Positions 54,161 to 63,964 of a stretch of DNA of 64,000 bases are shown here, one piece after another. Position 1 is the stretch's first letter; the number at the start of each line of letters is the position of its first letter. Origin of the DNA: UBA4416 sp040387555 (lineage in GTDB: Bacteria; Bacteroidota; Bacteroidia; B-17B0; Aurantibacillaceae); contig JAZKDO010000001.1 in assembly GCA_040387555.1 (NCBI GenBank), positions 630,574 through 694,573 of the forward strand, written 5' to 3'. Made by a program: the position numbers and the translations under genes. A model generated the notes under the pieces. That model ran no database searches and was not told the DNA's origin. It was given only the letters and a program-made list of their open reading frames with translations.

Positions 54161-54643
54161 ATGAAAAAACGATTCACAAAAAAGAATATTACCATTTTTT
54201 TGATTTTCCTGTTTTTATTAATTCAATCCATACGAATTGATAAAACAACAGAACCTTTAAATACAGCTACTGATTTTATTAGCCTTACTTCTGCAAATTC
54301 TGAAATATCCGGAATACTTAAATCAGCTTGTTATGATTGTCATTCCAACCAACCAATTTATCCATGGTATTCCAATATTGCACCCGTTTCGTGGTGGATC
54401 AAAAACCATTATAGCGAAGGTTCACATCATTTGAACTTCTCAATATGGGGCACCTACAGCGAAAAGCGAAAAAATCACAAACTTGAAGAATGTATTGAAA
54501 TGGTGGAGGAAAATGAAATGCCATTGAATTCCTATACCTGGATGCATAAAGATGCTAAATTAAGTGACGAGCAAAAATTGAAACTGATGGAATTTTTTAA
54601 AGCGGTTAGAAGCACGATTGTTGTGCCGGAAGAAAAGCATTAA
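54161..54643 (+). CDS. haem-binding domain protein (Haem_bd, CxxCH)
   Basis: A 160-residue protein with one N-terminal membrane segment (about 10-24) that anchors it or acts as a signal. The motif CYDCH at residues 57-61 is a c-type haem attachment site. The rest, with PWYSNIAPVSWWIKNH and the C-terminal LSDEQKLKLMEFF helix, fits the Haem_bd family of small cytochrome-like proteins. I chose the ATG at 54161; a GTG 24 bases upstream would add residues without support. It is next to no other redox gene, so its electron partner is unknown. Confidence 0.85.
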   Translation: MKKRFTKKNITIFLIFLFLLIQSIRIDKTTEPLNTATDFISLTSANSEISGILKSACYDCHSNQPIYPWYSNIAPVSWWIKNHYSEGSHHLNFSIWGTYSEKRKNHKLEECIEMVEENEMPLNSYTWMHKDAKLSDEQKLKLMEFFKAVRSTIVVPEEKH

Positions 54644-54656
54644 TAATTTCATTATT

Positions 54657-56348
54657 CTATTGGATGTAATAAACAGAAACCTTGAAGTTTTTAATTGCAA
54701 AATTTTTATGCTCGGGATTTGTAAAAAAGGCTAATAAAACTTCCGTTGATTTTAATGCAGAAATTTCAAACTGATATGAAAACGATTTACTATTGGGTAT
54801 TAAATAATCTTTTTTTCCTTCATTTAAACAAGCACCAAAATAACCCACCTCTTTATTAACAGTATCGGTTCTCTGGAATAATAACCGGGCATCGAATGTT
54901 TGATTTGGCAATAGCTCTTCTTTCAGAAAGCTCACATCGACATAGCATTTTTTATAAAGCCTGGGGTGGTTATTAAAAGATAGTGCCTGCGAATACTCAT
55001 TACTGCTCATATTTATTGAAGGAATGCTATCAATTACGCGCGTATATTTTGCTTTATAAGGAAAAATATCTTTCGCTCCGCCAAGCCCATTGATCAAGTT
55101 GCGATCGGTTTCAAAAAGAGTTGCTTTGTATTTGCCGTATGACATATATTCGGGAGATAAAATAAATTTGCCATACTGCCATGTTTGAAAAAGATTTAAT
55201 ATCAAACATATTGAAAGGATAACAAAGAGGCTGGTTTTGACAATTAAGCGCTTATTATAATTAAAGAGGAAAACCATTCCAATGGCAGGTAAGGCGTACA
55301 GATCAATAAACGCCCTGTGTCCGAAACTATCACCATAAGGCCAATGCCACCAACATGAAACAGCATAGGTAAAAAAAATACAAATGCAAATAAGAGTAAA
55401 AATTAGTTTTGTGTGCGAACGAAATGCAATCAGCAATCCTATAAATCCTATAAATATAGCAGGCGAATAAATGAACAATCCTTTTCTGAAACTAAACAGA
55501 ACATTCGTAAGTTGAGGATTGAACCAGTAAAAACCTTCTCCGTCATAGGAAGCAAAAGTCCAGGAGCCGCATTGTAGGTGCCATAATACCAACTGTATAA
55601 AAAACGCAAAAGCAATGGACGCTATAGAAAACACTACGCTTGATAATGATTTTATTTGCAGGTATAAATAGGCCAAAATTGGAATAACAATTAAGACATT
55701 AAATGGTCTTATGGCTATAATGAGAAACAAAAATAAAAGAGAAACGAAAAAATGGTTTTTGTTTTTTGTTTCGATATAGTGAAGAGTAAAATATAAATAA
55801 CCGGTAACGCTTAGGAAGGAATACAAATGAGACATCATTAATTCAATCGCAGAATAATGATAAAGATTGGTTGCAAAATAGATGAGGGCAACCGTAATGT
55901 ATTTCGAAGTATAAGACGATGTAAACTTCCCAAGGAGTTGGTAAAGCAAAAATAACGCCAGCGCAATATAAAGACTTGCACCAATAGAAATAAAAACATC
56001 ATCAATTTGGGTATACTCGAAATTATCGGGTTGATTTGCCTGCAGGGCAGAGGCTGCACAGTAAAAAGGCAACTGAAACAATGCGGTACCGTAGCCGTAT
56101 TTTAAAATTCGGCCCTGGTCTCTTTTATATGAATTGTTACTTTCATAATCTATACTTTTACCGCTTATTCCCCATTCAAGATATTCATAATAACCTCTGG
56201 CATCACCGCCGTACATTGTACTATGTTTTGGGGCATCTTTTAAACCGGAATGCTTATAAACTACAGAAGTCGTTAGATTGAGTGCGAAAACACAAAAACA
56301 AAATAGCCATAGCTTGTTTTTAAATATAAAAAAATCTGGAAGGGTCAT
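54657..56348 (-). CDS. polytopic membrane protein, GT-C-like architecture
   Basis: A 563-residue protein with about eleven hydrophobic segments in the first 390 residues and a soluble C-terminal domain (about 395-563). The first loop holds GGDARGYYEYLEWG near residue 47, with an acidic residue at the position typical of GT-C glycosyltransferases. The segment SCWWHWPYGDSFGHRAFIDLYALP near 332 lies in a loop between membrane segments. It is similar in layout, but not obviously in sequence, to the GT-C-like protein after rpiB. The acceptor is unknown. A TATATTTG box lies 11 bp before the start, too close for confidence. Confidence 0.6.
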   Translation of the reverse strand: MTLPDFFIFKNKLWLFCFCVFALNLTTSVVYKHSGLKDAPKHSTMYGGDARGYYEYLEWGISGKSIDYESNNSYKRDQGRILKYGYGTALFQLPFYCAASALQANQPDNFEYTQIDDVFISIGASLYIALALFLLYQLLGKFTSSYTSKYITVALIYFATNLYHYSAIELMMSHLYSFLSVTGYLYFTLHYIETKNKNHFFVSLLFLFLIIAIRPFNVLIVIPILAYLYLQIKSLSSVVFSIASIAFAFFIQLVLWHLQCGSWTFASYDGEGFYWFNPQLTNVLFSFRKGLFIYSPAIFIGFIGLLIAFRSHTKLIFTLICICIFFTYAVSCWWHWPYGDSFGHRAFIDLYALPAIGMVFLFNYNKRLIVKTSLFVILSICLILNLFQTWQYGKFILSPEYMSYGKYKATLFETDRNLINGLGGAKDIFPYKAKYTRVIDSIPSINMSSNEYSQALSFNNHPRLYKKCYVDVSFLKEELLPNQTFDARLLFQRTDTVNKEVGYFGACLNEGKKDYLIPNSKSFSYQFEISALKSTEVLLAFFTNPEHKNFAIKNFKVSVYYIQ

Positions 56349-56433
56349 TTGGTAATATCAAATATATCATAAATTGTGGCTTTAGGAATATAGAATAATA
56401 TGCTTTCTTTTTCAAAAGAGATAATCCTGGGTA

Positions 56434-57630
56434 TTAAAACTCGAGAACCATCACCTCTACACGCCTGTTCTCTTCCTGTTGTTCAGTGGTAGCTTTTGGC
56501 AACTTGTATAACATTTCGTGATCACCTTTTCCGTCAATTTCAATTCTTTTTTCGTCAATGCCTTGGATTGCTAAATAATTTCTGATGGACCTCGCTCGTC
56601 CCGTTGTGAAATCATTAACACCTTTTTCAGTCATGTTTTCCCTCCCGTTAGAATGACCGATAATTTTAATTTTTAAATTCGGATTTTTTTTGAGGAGTTT
56701 GTATAGATTGTACATGGAAGGCACTGCGCGTGGCAAATACTGAACAGAACCACCAACAAAATTAATGGAACCGATAGAATATTTCGTTCCCTTTTTTAAT
56801 TTAGGTAAAAGAGTTTTTAGTGCCCTTAACTGAATAGTGTCTCCAATTGTAATTGTTTTGGTGTAGATGAAAGAACTGTCGTTATAGAAATTCCGATTAT
56901 AACTTTGGTTTTTAGTCATAGGTGTAATAAAACTATATGAGCCATCTTCTTTTGTGTTTTCTAAGAGAATGGTATCACCCTTTTGATTAGTTAAAGCAAT
57001 TTCTGCTTTTAGAGGCTTGTTGGATTCGTTGGTTACTATTCCGGAAATAGTAATGGGATTTGATATTTCAATTTCTAATGTATAACCTTCTCCTTTTTCG
57101 TGTACGTTATCCAACACTAAAAAGTAGATCTCACTTTTTTTTACGGAGATCGATTTGCAATAAGCAGGACCAACACCATGTTTTACAAATTCATTTTGTG
57201 ATTTATAATTCAGTCCTGTTTTGCCATTCAATTCTTCTTTATCCCTGCTAATACAGGCTCGCAACGGAGTTGTTTTGTGTTTTTGTAAACTATCACAAAA
57301 ATCATTTTTGCCTGATTGAAATAACATAAAATCATAATCATCATCAGCTTTTGAAGGAATAATATTAAAGGTTAATTGACCCGACGATTGGATTATTAAT
57401 TTATGCCAGGAACTATTGTGTTCTTTTTCAAAAGCAAAATTTGTTTTTTGTTTGGAAGGGCTTATTTCTTTTAATCCTCCTGAACCTTTGGGCGCAATGG
57501 TTTTACCGTAAACAGTTTTACTTACAATAGTAATTACTTTTGCTTGAGTACAATCACAAAAAATAGTATCCAGTTTTTTGGTTTGAGAAAAAAGTCTTAA
57601 AGAAACCAAGAGAAGTATAATTATTCGCAT
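56434..57630 (-). CDS. OmpA-family envelope protein with N-terminal beta domains
   Basis: A 398-residue exported protein with a short signal peptide (1-16). The C-terminal domain (about 275-398) is OmpA-like, with NLKIKIIGHSNGRENM and the peptidoglycan-binding region TTGRARSIRNYLAIQGI followed by EENRRVEVMVLEF. The middle part (about 190-270) resembles a CarboxypepD_reg-like module (SGIVTNESNKPLKAEIAL). The N-terminal 180 residues include several cysteines and no family I recognise. It should tether the outer membrane to peptidoglycan. It is 38 bp after the TPR-SpoIIE gene on the same strand, so the two are likely co-transcribed. Confidence 0.85.
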   Translation of the reverse strand: MRIIILLLVSLRLFSQTKKLDTIFCDCTQAKVITIVSKTVYGKTIAPKGSGGLKEISPSKQKTNFAFEKEHNSSWHKLIIQSSGQLTFNIIPSKADDDYDFMLFQSGKNDFCDSLQKHKTTPLRACISRDKEELNGKTGLNYKSQNEFVKHGVGPAYCKSISVKKSEIYFLVLDNVHEKGEGYTLEIEISNPITISGIVTNESNKPLKAEIALTNQKGDTILLENTKEDGSYSFITPMTKNQSYNRNFYNDSSFIYTKTITIGDTIQLRALKTLLPKLKKGTKYSIGSINFVGGSVQYLPRAVPSMYNLYKLLKKNPNLKIKIIGHSNGRENMTEKGVNDFTTGRARSIRNYLAIQGIDEKRIEIDGKGDHEMLYKLPKATTEQQEENRRVEVMVLEF

Positions 57631-57667
57631 AATTTAATAATTCAGAGCAGTGTTAAAAGTAACAATG

Positions 57668-59836
57668 TTATATTTTAATTCCAACCACACAAACATCATC
57701 CACCTGCTCCAAATCACCAACCCAATTTTTAAAGGTTGTATCTAATAATTCTTTTTGTTGAGAGATGGGCAAATGAACATTGGCAAGTAGTAAGTCCTTT
57801 AATTTTTTACTCATGAATTTTTTGCCTCTTGGTCCGCCAAACTGATCAGGGAAACCATCTGTTAAAGCATAGATAGAATCGCCTTTTTGTAATTCAATAG
57901 TATGTAGAGTAAAGGATTCATTTTGTCGTTCACTTTTTCCTACCGGCATTTTATCTGGTTTTATTTCGATTAGTTCAGTGCCTTCGAGAGCCTCAGTCAC
58001 TGTTCTACGAATGATCCAAACAGGATTGTTTGCAGCGGCAATATGAAGTTGATTTTTTTCGAAATCAATTACCAATAAACTGCAATCCATACCATCTTTG
58101 CCACCATCAGCACTGCCATCTTTTTTTAAACGTTCAATGATAGTTAACCGCGTATGGTTTAGGATTTCAGCAGGGTTTGTATGATGTTCAATGGCTTTTT
58201 CTAAGCTCGTCACGTTTAGTAAACTCATAATAGCGCCCGGGACACCATGTCCTGTACTATCTGCTGTAACTAAAGCGAAGTTTCCATTGTTCAAAGTATT
58301 CGCAAAATAAAAATCACCGCTCACTACATCTTTTGGTTTAAAGAAGACGAAATAATCTTTTAGATTAGAGCTCAGTATTTCTTTAGAAGCCAAGAAGCTC
58401 TTTTGTATTCGTTCGGCATAATTAATACTATCTGTTATTTCTTTATGTTTTTCTTCAATAATGTGTTTTTGATACTGTGTTTCTTTTTCTTTAATCTCAA
58501 TTATGTTTTTTTGTTTTTGAGTGACCTTGAAGCGGTTAAACATAAAGCCAGCAAATAAAACCACCAAAACAAGTCCGCCATATAGTGCAAAGCGTTGTGT
58601 CTTTTCTTGTTTTAATTGAACTGCTACTACCTTTTTTTCTTCTGCTACCTTTACACTATCAGCAGTTGTTTTTTTTCCAAAAGTATATTGCATTTCTAAC
58701 TGTACGCTTTTTTTTGTGTTTTCTTCATTGAATAAACTATCCTTGCAAGCAATGTATTTTTTGTAATTTTGAAATGCGCTTTTATAGTTACCCACTATTG
58801 TATCTGCAGCTGAAAGGCCTTTATAGCTATCTTTAATGTCGTCTATATTTCCAATTTGCCGACTCAAAGCAAGGCCTTTTTCAAAAAACGATTTCGCTTC
58901 CTTCGCACGATTGAGCTTTATGAATATCCCTCCTATATTGTTGTATGCCATTGCCATTCCTCCCTTGTGTTTCAGCTCCTCATATATTTTAAGTGAATTA
59001 AAAAAGTGTGTCAGCGCTTGATTAAGCAAAGAGTCTCGTTTTATGGAACCAATTTTAAGGGAGCTGCTAAGAGCATCATATTCTGCTCCAATATTATTGT
59101 AAATGTCTGCAACGCCTTCTTGATGCCCCATTTCCTGGTTTATTTTAAGCGAAGCAAAATAATTTTTTAAAGCTTCTTTTGAATTGCCGTATTCTGAATA
59201 TACAATACCAATGTTGACATAAGACTCTGAAATTCCATATTTATCTTCAATTTTTTTTCTTATTTCGAGAGCTGCTGTGTAATATTTTAGTGCTTCGGAA
59301 AAATTACCTAATATGCGGCAAACCGCACCAATATTATTATTACACTGAGCGACTCCTTTTTTATTACCCAGTTCTTCATATATTTTTAATCCAGCGAAAC
59401 TGGTTTTTAAGGATTCAATGTAATTAGCCTGATCGTAATAAATAAGTCCAATGTTGAGATAGGCACCTGCGGTCTTTTTTTTATTTCCTGCTTCCTTACT
59501 GGCTTTAAGTGTGAAGTGATAGTTTTTTAATGCTTCCGGAAGATTACCTAAATGATGATAAATTGCAGCAATATTATTGTGTGATCTTATTAATCCTGCT
59601 TTATAATTTAGTTTTTCAGAATATATTTTTGAGTAATTGGCATAATAAAGAGCGGTATCGTAATTCTCATTATTCCAAGCCGAATGTTCGGCCACCAAAT
59701 TCATAATTTTTACCCAATTTGTGTCTTTCTGCGTGGTTTTTAATGTTTTTAAAAGAGAGTCAATGGTTCTATCCTGAGCAAAAAAGCGGCCAAAGAATAC
59801 TATAAACATGACAGAGAGAAGAAATTGTTTTTTCAT
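57668..59836 (-). CDS. TPR-SpoIIE membrane phosphatase
   Basis: A 722-residue protein. A signal peptide (1-20) is followed by about eight TPR repeats (roughly 35-380; repeats contain AxxYNNIGxxY and GNxxEALKxYxxxL). A single transmembrane segment lies near 418-436, then a coiled coil. The cytoplasmic part (about 480-722) is a SpoIIE/PP2C phosphatase with GDFYFA, TADSTGHGVPGAIMS, DGMDCSLLVI and LTDGFPDQFGG, giving the metal-binding aspartates. Such proteins probably sense the periplasm through TPRs and dephosphorylate a partner such as an anti-sigma-factor antagonist. No such partner lies nearby. An OmpA-like gene follows. Confidence 0.92.
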   Translation of the reverse strand: MKKQFLLSVMFIVFFGRFFAQDRTIDSLLKTLKTTQKDTNWVKIMNLVAEHSAWNNENYDTALYYANYSKIYSEKLNYKAGLIRSHNNIAAIYHHLGNLPEALKNYHFTLKASKEAGNKKKTAGAYLNIGLIYYDQANYIESLKTSFAGLKIYEELGNKKGVAQCNNNIGAVCRILGNFSEALKYYTAALEIRKKIEDKYGISESYVNIGIVYSEYGNSKEALKNYFASLKINQEMGHQEGVADIYNNIGAEYDALSSSLKIGSIKRDSLLNQALTHFFNSLKIYEELKHKGGMAMAYNNIGGIFIKLNRAKEAKSFFEKGLALSRQIGNIDDIKDSYKGLSAADTIVGNYKSAFQNYKKYIACKDSLFNEENTKKSVQLEMQYTFGKKTTADSVKVAEEKKVVAVQLKQEKTQRFALYGGLVLVVLFAGFMFNRFKVTQKQKNIIEIKEKETQYQKHIIEEKHKEITDSINYAERIQKSFLASKEILSSNLKDYFVFFKPKDVVSGDFYFANTLNNGNFALVTADSTGHGVPGAIMSLLNVTSLEKAIEHHTNPAEILNHTRLTIIERLKKDGSADGGKDGMDCSLLVIDFEKNQLHIAAANNPVWIIRRTVTEALEGTELIEIKPDKMPVGKSERQNESFTLHTIELQKGDSIYALTDGFPDQFGGPRGKKFMSKKLKDLLLANVHLPISQQKELLDTTFKNWVGDLEQVDDVCVVGIKI

Positions 59837-59870
59837 AAAGCATATTAAATATATAATAATTCTCTAAAAC

Positions 59871-59901
59871 AAAAAACCCTCAAAATTATCGAGGGTTTTT
59901 T
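59871..59901 (-). terminator. rho-independent terminator of the sucA-odhB operon
   Basis: AAAAAACCCTC pairs with GAGGGTTTTTT around an 8-nt loop, with A and T runs on both sides. It lies 47 bp beyond the odhB stop on the minus strand. Confidence 0.85.
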
Positions 59902-59947
59902 GGTTAAATATGAGATTGTTTCCGTATGGCTCGCAAAGATCGCACTA

Positions 59948-61210
59948 TTACAATCCCAACAACACTTCTTCAGGTAATTTACCTCCGAATAATATACGGC
60001 TTGGGTTCTCTAACATCTCTTTTACTTTTACTAAGAAACCTACAGACTCTCTTCCGTCAATAATACGGTGATCATAACTTAATGCAATGTACATCATTGG
60101 GCGAATTACCACTTGTCCGTTAACTGCCATTGGTCTGTCCACAACATTATGCATTCCTAAGATTGCACTTTGAGGAGGATTGATAATAGGAGTGCTCATC
60201 ATAGAACCAAACACGCCGCCATTCGTAATAGTAAAAGTACCACCTTCCATATCAGCAATCGTTAATTTTCCATCACGTGCCTTAACCGCTAAATCTTTAA
60301 TTCCTTTTTCAATATCAGCAATGCTCATCAGTTCAGCATTACGTAACACAGGAACCATTAATCCTTTTGGAGCGCTTACCGCGATACCAATATCACAATA
60401 TTTATTGTACACTAGTTCTTCTCCATCTATCATTCCATTTACTGCTGGATAATGGAATAACGCTTCAGTAACTGCTTTGGTAAAGAAACTCATGAAACCA
60501 ACATTGGTACCGTACACTTCCTTGAATTTATCTTTATATTTTGCACGGATCGCATAGATTTCGCTCATGTCAACTTCATTAAAAGTCGTCAACATAGCGG
60601 TTTCGTTTTTAACTGCTACTAAACGCTTAGCAACAGTTTTACGAAGAGATGTCATCTTTGCACGATCTTTATCCCTTCCGCCCTGCCAGCTATTACTTAA
60701 TACTTTAGAGGCAGTTGGTAAACCGTTTGATAAAGCTGCTAATACATCTTGCTTAGTAATGCGCCCATCTTTACCGGAACCATTTAATTGGCCGGATTGA
60801 ATGTTATTCTCTGCCATTATTTTTGCAGCAGCCACACTTGGTGTTCCTGTGGCATAGGTTGTAGACTTGTCAACTACACTCGAAGTGACTGCTTTGGTGG
60901 TTGGGCTTGCCGAAACCTCGGCTTTAACTTCCACCTTAGGAGCTTCTGTTTTCGCTTTTGCTTCGGGCTTCACGGAGGTGTCGATCTTTACAACTACTTG
61001 TCCAACCTTCACCGTATCACCTTCTGCCGCTAACACTTCAATTTTACCCGCTTCTTCAGCGTTTAAAGTTAAGGTTGCTTTATCTGAATCGATCTCGGCT
61101 AACACTTCATCTTTTTCAACAACATCACCGGTGTTTTTTACCCATCGGGCAATAACAACTTCAGTAATGGATTCTCCCGGGCTAGGTACTTTTAATTCTA
61201 CAATTGCCAT
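59948..61210 (-). CDS. odhB: 2-oxoglutarate dehydrogenase E2 (dihydrolipoamide succinyltransferase)
   Basis: E2 of the 2-oxoglutarate dehydrogenase complex passes the succinyl group to CoA. The 420 residues contain one lipoyl domain (1-77) with Lys44 in EIDSDKATL, an Ala/Val/Lys/Thr-rich linker (78-125), a peripheral-subunit-binding domain (about 125-160, SVAAAKIMAENNI) and the catalytic acyltransferase domain (190-420) with His381 in SYDHRIIDGRE. The motif order is that of succinyltransferases rather than pyruvate dehydrogenase E2, and E1 lies just upstream, 33 bp away. E3 is not in the window. Confidence 0.96.
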   Translation of the reverse strand: MAIVELKVPSPGESITEVVIARWVKNTGDVVEKDEVLAEIDSDKATLTLNAEEAGKIEVLAAEGDTVKVGQVVVKIDTSVKPEAKAKTEAPKVEVKAEVSASPTTKAVTSSVVDKSTTYATGTPSVAAAKIMAENNIQSGQLNGSGKDGRITKQDVLAALSNGLPTASKVLSNSWQGGRDKDRAKMTSLRKTVAKRLVAVKNETAMLTTFNEVDMSEIYAIRAKYKDKFKEVYGTNVGFMSFFTKAVTEALFHYPAVNGMIDGEELVYNKYCDIGIAVSAPKGLMVPVLRNAELMSIADIEKGIKDLAVKARDGKLTIADMEGGTFTITNGGVFGSMMSTPIINPPQSAILGMHNVVDRPMAVNGQVVIRPMMYIALSYDHRIIDGRESVGFLVKVKEMLENPSRILFGGKLPEEVLLGL

Positions 61211-61243
61211 AAAACAGTTTATTGATTATAATTTTTTGAATGA

Positions 61244-63964
61244 TTATTTCACTAATACTTTAGAAAAAATGTTAGACATGATTTCTTCGTTTTCAGCAGC
61301 GTGACGTTTTGCAAAACCAGTCGCTGGACTTGCCGCCGCACTTCTACCGAAATATTTTAAATTCAATGAACGCATATTTTGATCAACAAAGCGCCAAGGA
61401 CCCATGTTTTCAGGTTCTTCCTGAACAAATAGATAATCTTTGGCCTTGTTATATTTCTTCAAAATAGCACCGACTTGTTTCTGAGGAAAAGGATATAATT
61501 GTTCTAAACGAATAAATGCGACATCGTTGGCGCCTTCTTTTTCTCTTCGTTCAATTAAATCATAATATACTTTACCAGAACAGAAAGCAACACGTGTCAC
61601 ATTTTTAGCTTCGATAGAATCATCCAACACTTCCTGGAAATTAGCCTTCGTAAAGTCAGTTAATTTACTCACGCAGCTTGGGTAACGCAATAATTTTTTA
61701 GGAGTAAAACATATGAGTGGTTTACGAAAATCTCTACTTAACTGACGGCGCAATACGTGGAATTGTTGGGCCGGTGTTGTAGCATTAACTATCTGCATAT
61801 TGTTTTCAGCACAAGCCTGTAAAAAACGTTCCATGCGCGCGCTGGAGTGTTCAGGCCCTTGCCCTTCATAGCCATGAGGCAATAACATAACCAGGCCATT
61901 CATGCGTCGCCATTTGTATTCGGCTGAGGTTAAATATTGGTCAATAATAATTTGGGCTCCGTTAAAGAAATCACCAAACTGTGCTTCCCAAATGGTTAAT
62001 GTATTTGGTGCAGCAAAGGCGTAACCATATTCAAAACCCAAAACTCCATACTCGCTTAATAATGAATTATAGATTTCAAATTTTGCTTTCGCATCAATAT
62101 TGTTTAATGGTGTGTATTCTTCTTCACTATCTTCCAGTTTTACAATAGCATGACGATGTGAAAACGTACCACGCTCCACATCCTGTCCACTAAATCGTAT
62201 GGGGAAACCTTCTTTCATTAAAGTACCATAAGCCAGCAATTCGCCCATCGCCCAATCATAAGTATCGTTAGCGATCATCGTTTTGCGGTCTTCAAATAAC
62301 TTTTGAATTTTATTAAAGAATTTTTTATCCTTAGGTAATTCAACCGATTTTTTTGCCACTTCTAAAAAAGTTTTTTCATCCACAGCGGTTTTCGGCGATT
62401 CATCAAAATCACTGGCAGTGGCCATTTTCACACCTTTCCAGTTTCCTTCAAGGAAAGAGGTGATCTTGGCTTTTTCTGTTTTCTTAGCTTCATCCAGATT
62501 AGCATCTAACTCGGCTTTAAAAGTGGTTTCAATTTCTTTAGCTTCGTTTGCTAATTCAGCATTTTCTGCTTTTAATTTTTCAACGTAAATATCTTTTGAG
62601 TTAGCGTGAGCAGCAATCGCTTTATATAACATAGGTTGTGTAAAACGAGGCTCATCACCTTCATTATGACCATATTTGCGATAACATAAAACATCAATAA
62701 ATACGTCGCGGTGAAATGTCTGGCGAAATTCCATAGCCAATTTTGAAATGAAACATAATGCTTCCACATCATCTCCGTTTACATGAAACACCGGGCTTAG
62801 AACCACTTTTGCAACATCTGTGCAATATGTGGAAGATCGTCCGTCTAAAAAATTAGTAGTAAAACCAACCTGGTTATTGATTACAAAATGAACAGTACCT
62901 CCTGTTTTATAACCGTCTAATTGACTCATTTGAACCAACTCATAAACCAATCCCTGACCTGCAATCGCCGCGTCTCCATGTAAAATAACCGGACAAGCTT
63001 TAGAGTTGTCGCCACCATGTCGACTATCTATTTTGGAACGAACAATTCCCTGAACCACCGCTGCGGAGGTTTCTAAGTGCGAAGGATTTGGTGTTAAACT
63101 AATATGTACTTTTTTGCCATCATCACTTAACTGGTCAGATGAATAGCCCATGTGGTATTTTACATCTCCATCAAATAACGAATCTTCGCTTGGTCTTCCT
63201 TCAAATTCAGTGAACACATCTTTATAATTTTTGTTCATGATATTGGTGAGTACATTTAAGCGCCCACGGTGAGCCATACCAATGACATAATCTTCAATGC
63301 CTAAGTTTGCCCCATGCTCCATAAGTGTATTGATCGCAGGAATCACTGATTCGCCACCTTCAAGCGAGAAACGTTTTTGACCAACAAATTTTGTATGTAA
63401 AAAGCTTTCAAAAACAACAGCTTGCGTCAGCTTTTTAAGAATTGTTTTCTTCTCGCTATTAGAGAAAGCAGGCGTATTCTTGTTTTTTTCCATGCGCTCC
63501 TGCATCCATTTAAGGACCTTTGGTTCACGCATGTATAAATATTCTACACCAATACTCTGGCAGTAGGTTTGTTCCAGGTGAGAAATAATATCTTTTAATT
63601 TTGCAGCCCCAAGCCCAATTTCGCTACCCGCCTGGAAAACAGTTTCAAGGTCTTTATCTGATAATCCAAAATTTGCAAGGTCTAGTGTAGGCTCGTATGT
63701 ACGACGCTGACGAACAGGGTTTGTTTTTGTGAATAGATGCCCGCGCTGTCTGTATCCTGTAATTAGCCCAATTACTTTAAACTCTTTCGTAACATTTTCG
63801 GGAATTGCTCCACCGGCTGTATCATAAGTGGTTTGGGCAAATTCAAAGCCTTTAAAGAAGTCGCGCCATGAAGCATCAACTGAATTTGGATCCTGAGTAT
63901 ATTGTAAAAATAAACTTTCAATAGCGTTTACATCGCTGGTGCCAACATAGGAAAATTTGTCCAT
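61244..63964 (-). CDS. sucA: 2-oxoglutarate dehydrogenase E1 component
   Basis: The thiamine-diphosphate E1 decarboxylates 2-oxoglutarate in the TCA cycle. The 906 residues match SucA. N-terminal E2-binding helix NAIESLFLQYTQDPNSVD (13-30), thiamine-region segments EDYVIGMAHRGRLNVLTN near 225 and GDAAIAGQGLVYE near 326, and HNEGDEPRFTQP near 435. The C-terminal transketolase-like half contains GFEYGYAFA, PHGYEGQGPEHSSAR and YPFPQ. It is the first gene of the sucA-odhB unit; only 36 bp upstream is in the window, so the promoter cannot be judged. Confidence 0.97.
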   Translation of the reverse strand: MDKFSYVGTSDVNAIESLFLQYTQDPNSVDASWRDFFKGFEFAQTTYDTAGGAIPENVTKEFKVIGLITGYRQRGHLFTKTNPVRQRRTYEPTLDLANFGLSDKDLETVFQAGSEIGLGAAKLKDIISHLEQTYCQSIGVEYLYMREPKVLKWMQERMEKNKNTPAFSNSEKKTILKKLTQAVVFESFLHTKFVGQKRFSLEGGESVIPAINTLMEHGANLGIEDYVIGMAHRGRLNVLTNIMNKNYKDVFTEFEGRPSEDSLFDGDVKYHMGYSSDQLSDDGKKVHISLTPNPSHLETSAAVVQGIVRSKIDSRHGGDNSKACPVILHGDAAIAGQGLVYELVQMSQLDGYKTGGTVHFVINNQVGFTTNFLDGRSSTYCTDVAKVVLSPVFHVNGDDVEALCFISKLAMEFRQTFHRDVFIDVLCYRKYGHNEGDEPRFTQPMLYKAIAAHANSKDIYVEKLKAENAELANEAKEIETTFKAELDANLDEAKKTEKAKITSFLEGNWKGVKMATASDFDESPKTAVDEKTFLEVAKKSVELPKDKKFFNKIQKLFEDRKTMIANDTYDWAMGELLAYGTLMKEGFPIRFSGQDVERGTFSHRHAIVKLEDSEEEYTPLNNIDAKAKFEIYNSLLSEYGVLGFEYGYAFAAPNTLTIWEAQFGDFFNGAQIIIDQYLTSAEYKWRRMNGLVMLLPHGYEGQGPEHSSARMERFLQACAENNMQIVNATTPAQQFHVLRRQLSRDFRKPLICFTPKKLLRYPSCVSKLTDFTKANFQEVLDDSIEAKNVTRVAFCSGKVYYDLIERREKEGANDVAFIRLEQLYPFPQKQVGAILKKYNKAKDYLFVQEEPENMGPWRFVDQNMRSLNLKYFGRSAAASPATGFAKRHAAENEEIMSNIFSKVLVK

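Noticed and set aside
60867..61304. A 145-codon plus-strand frame opposite odhB
   Set aside because: It is antisense to the Ala/Thr/Lys-rich linker and lipoyl domain of odhB, and its composition is the mirror of that gene.
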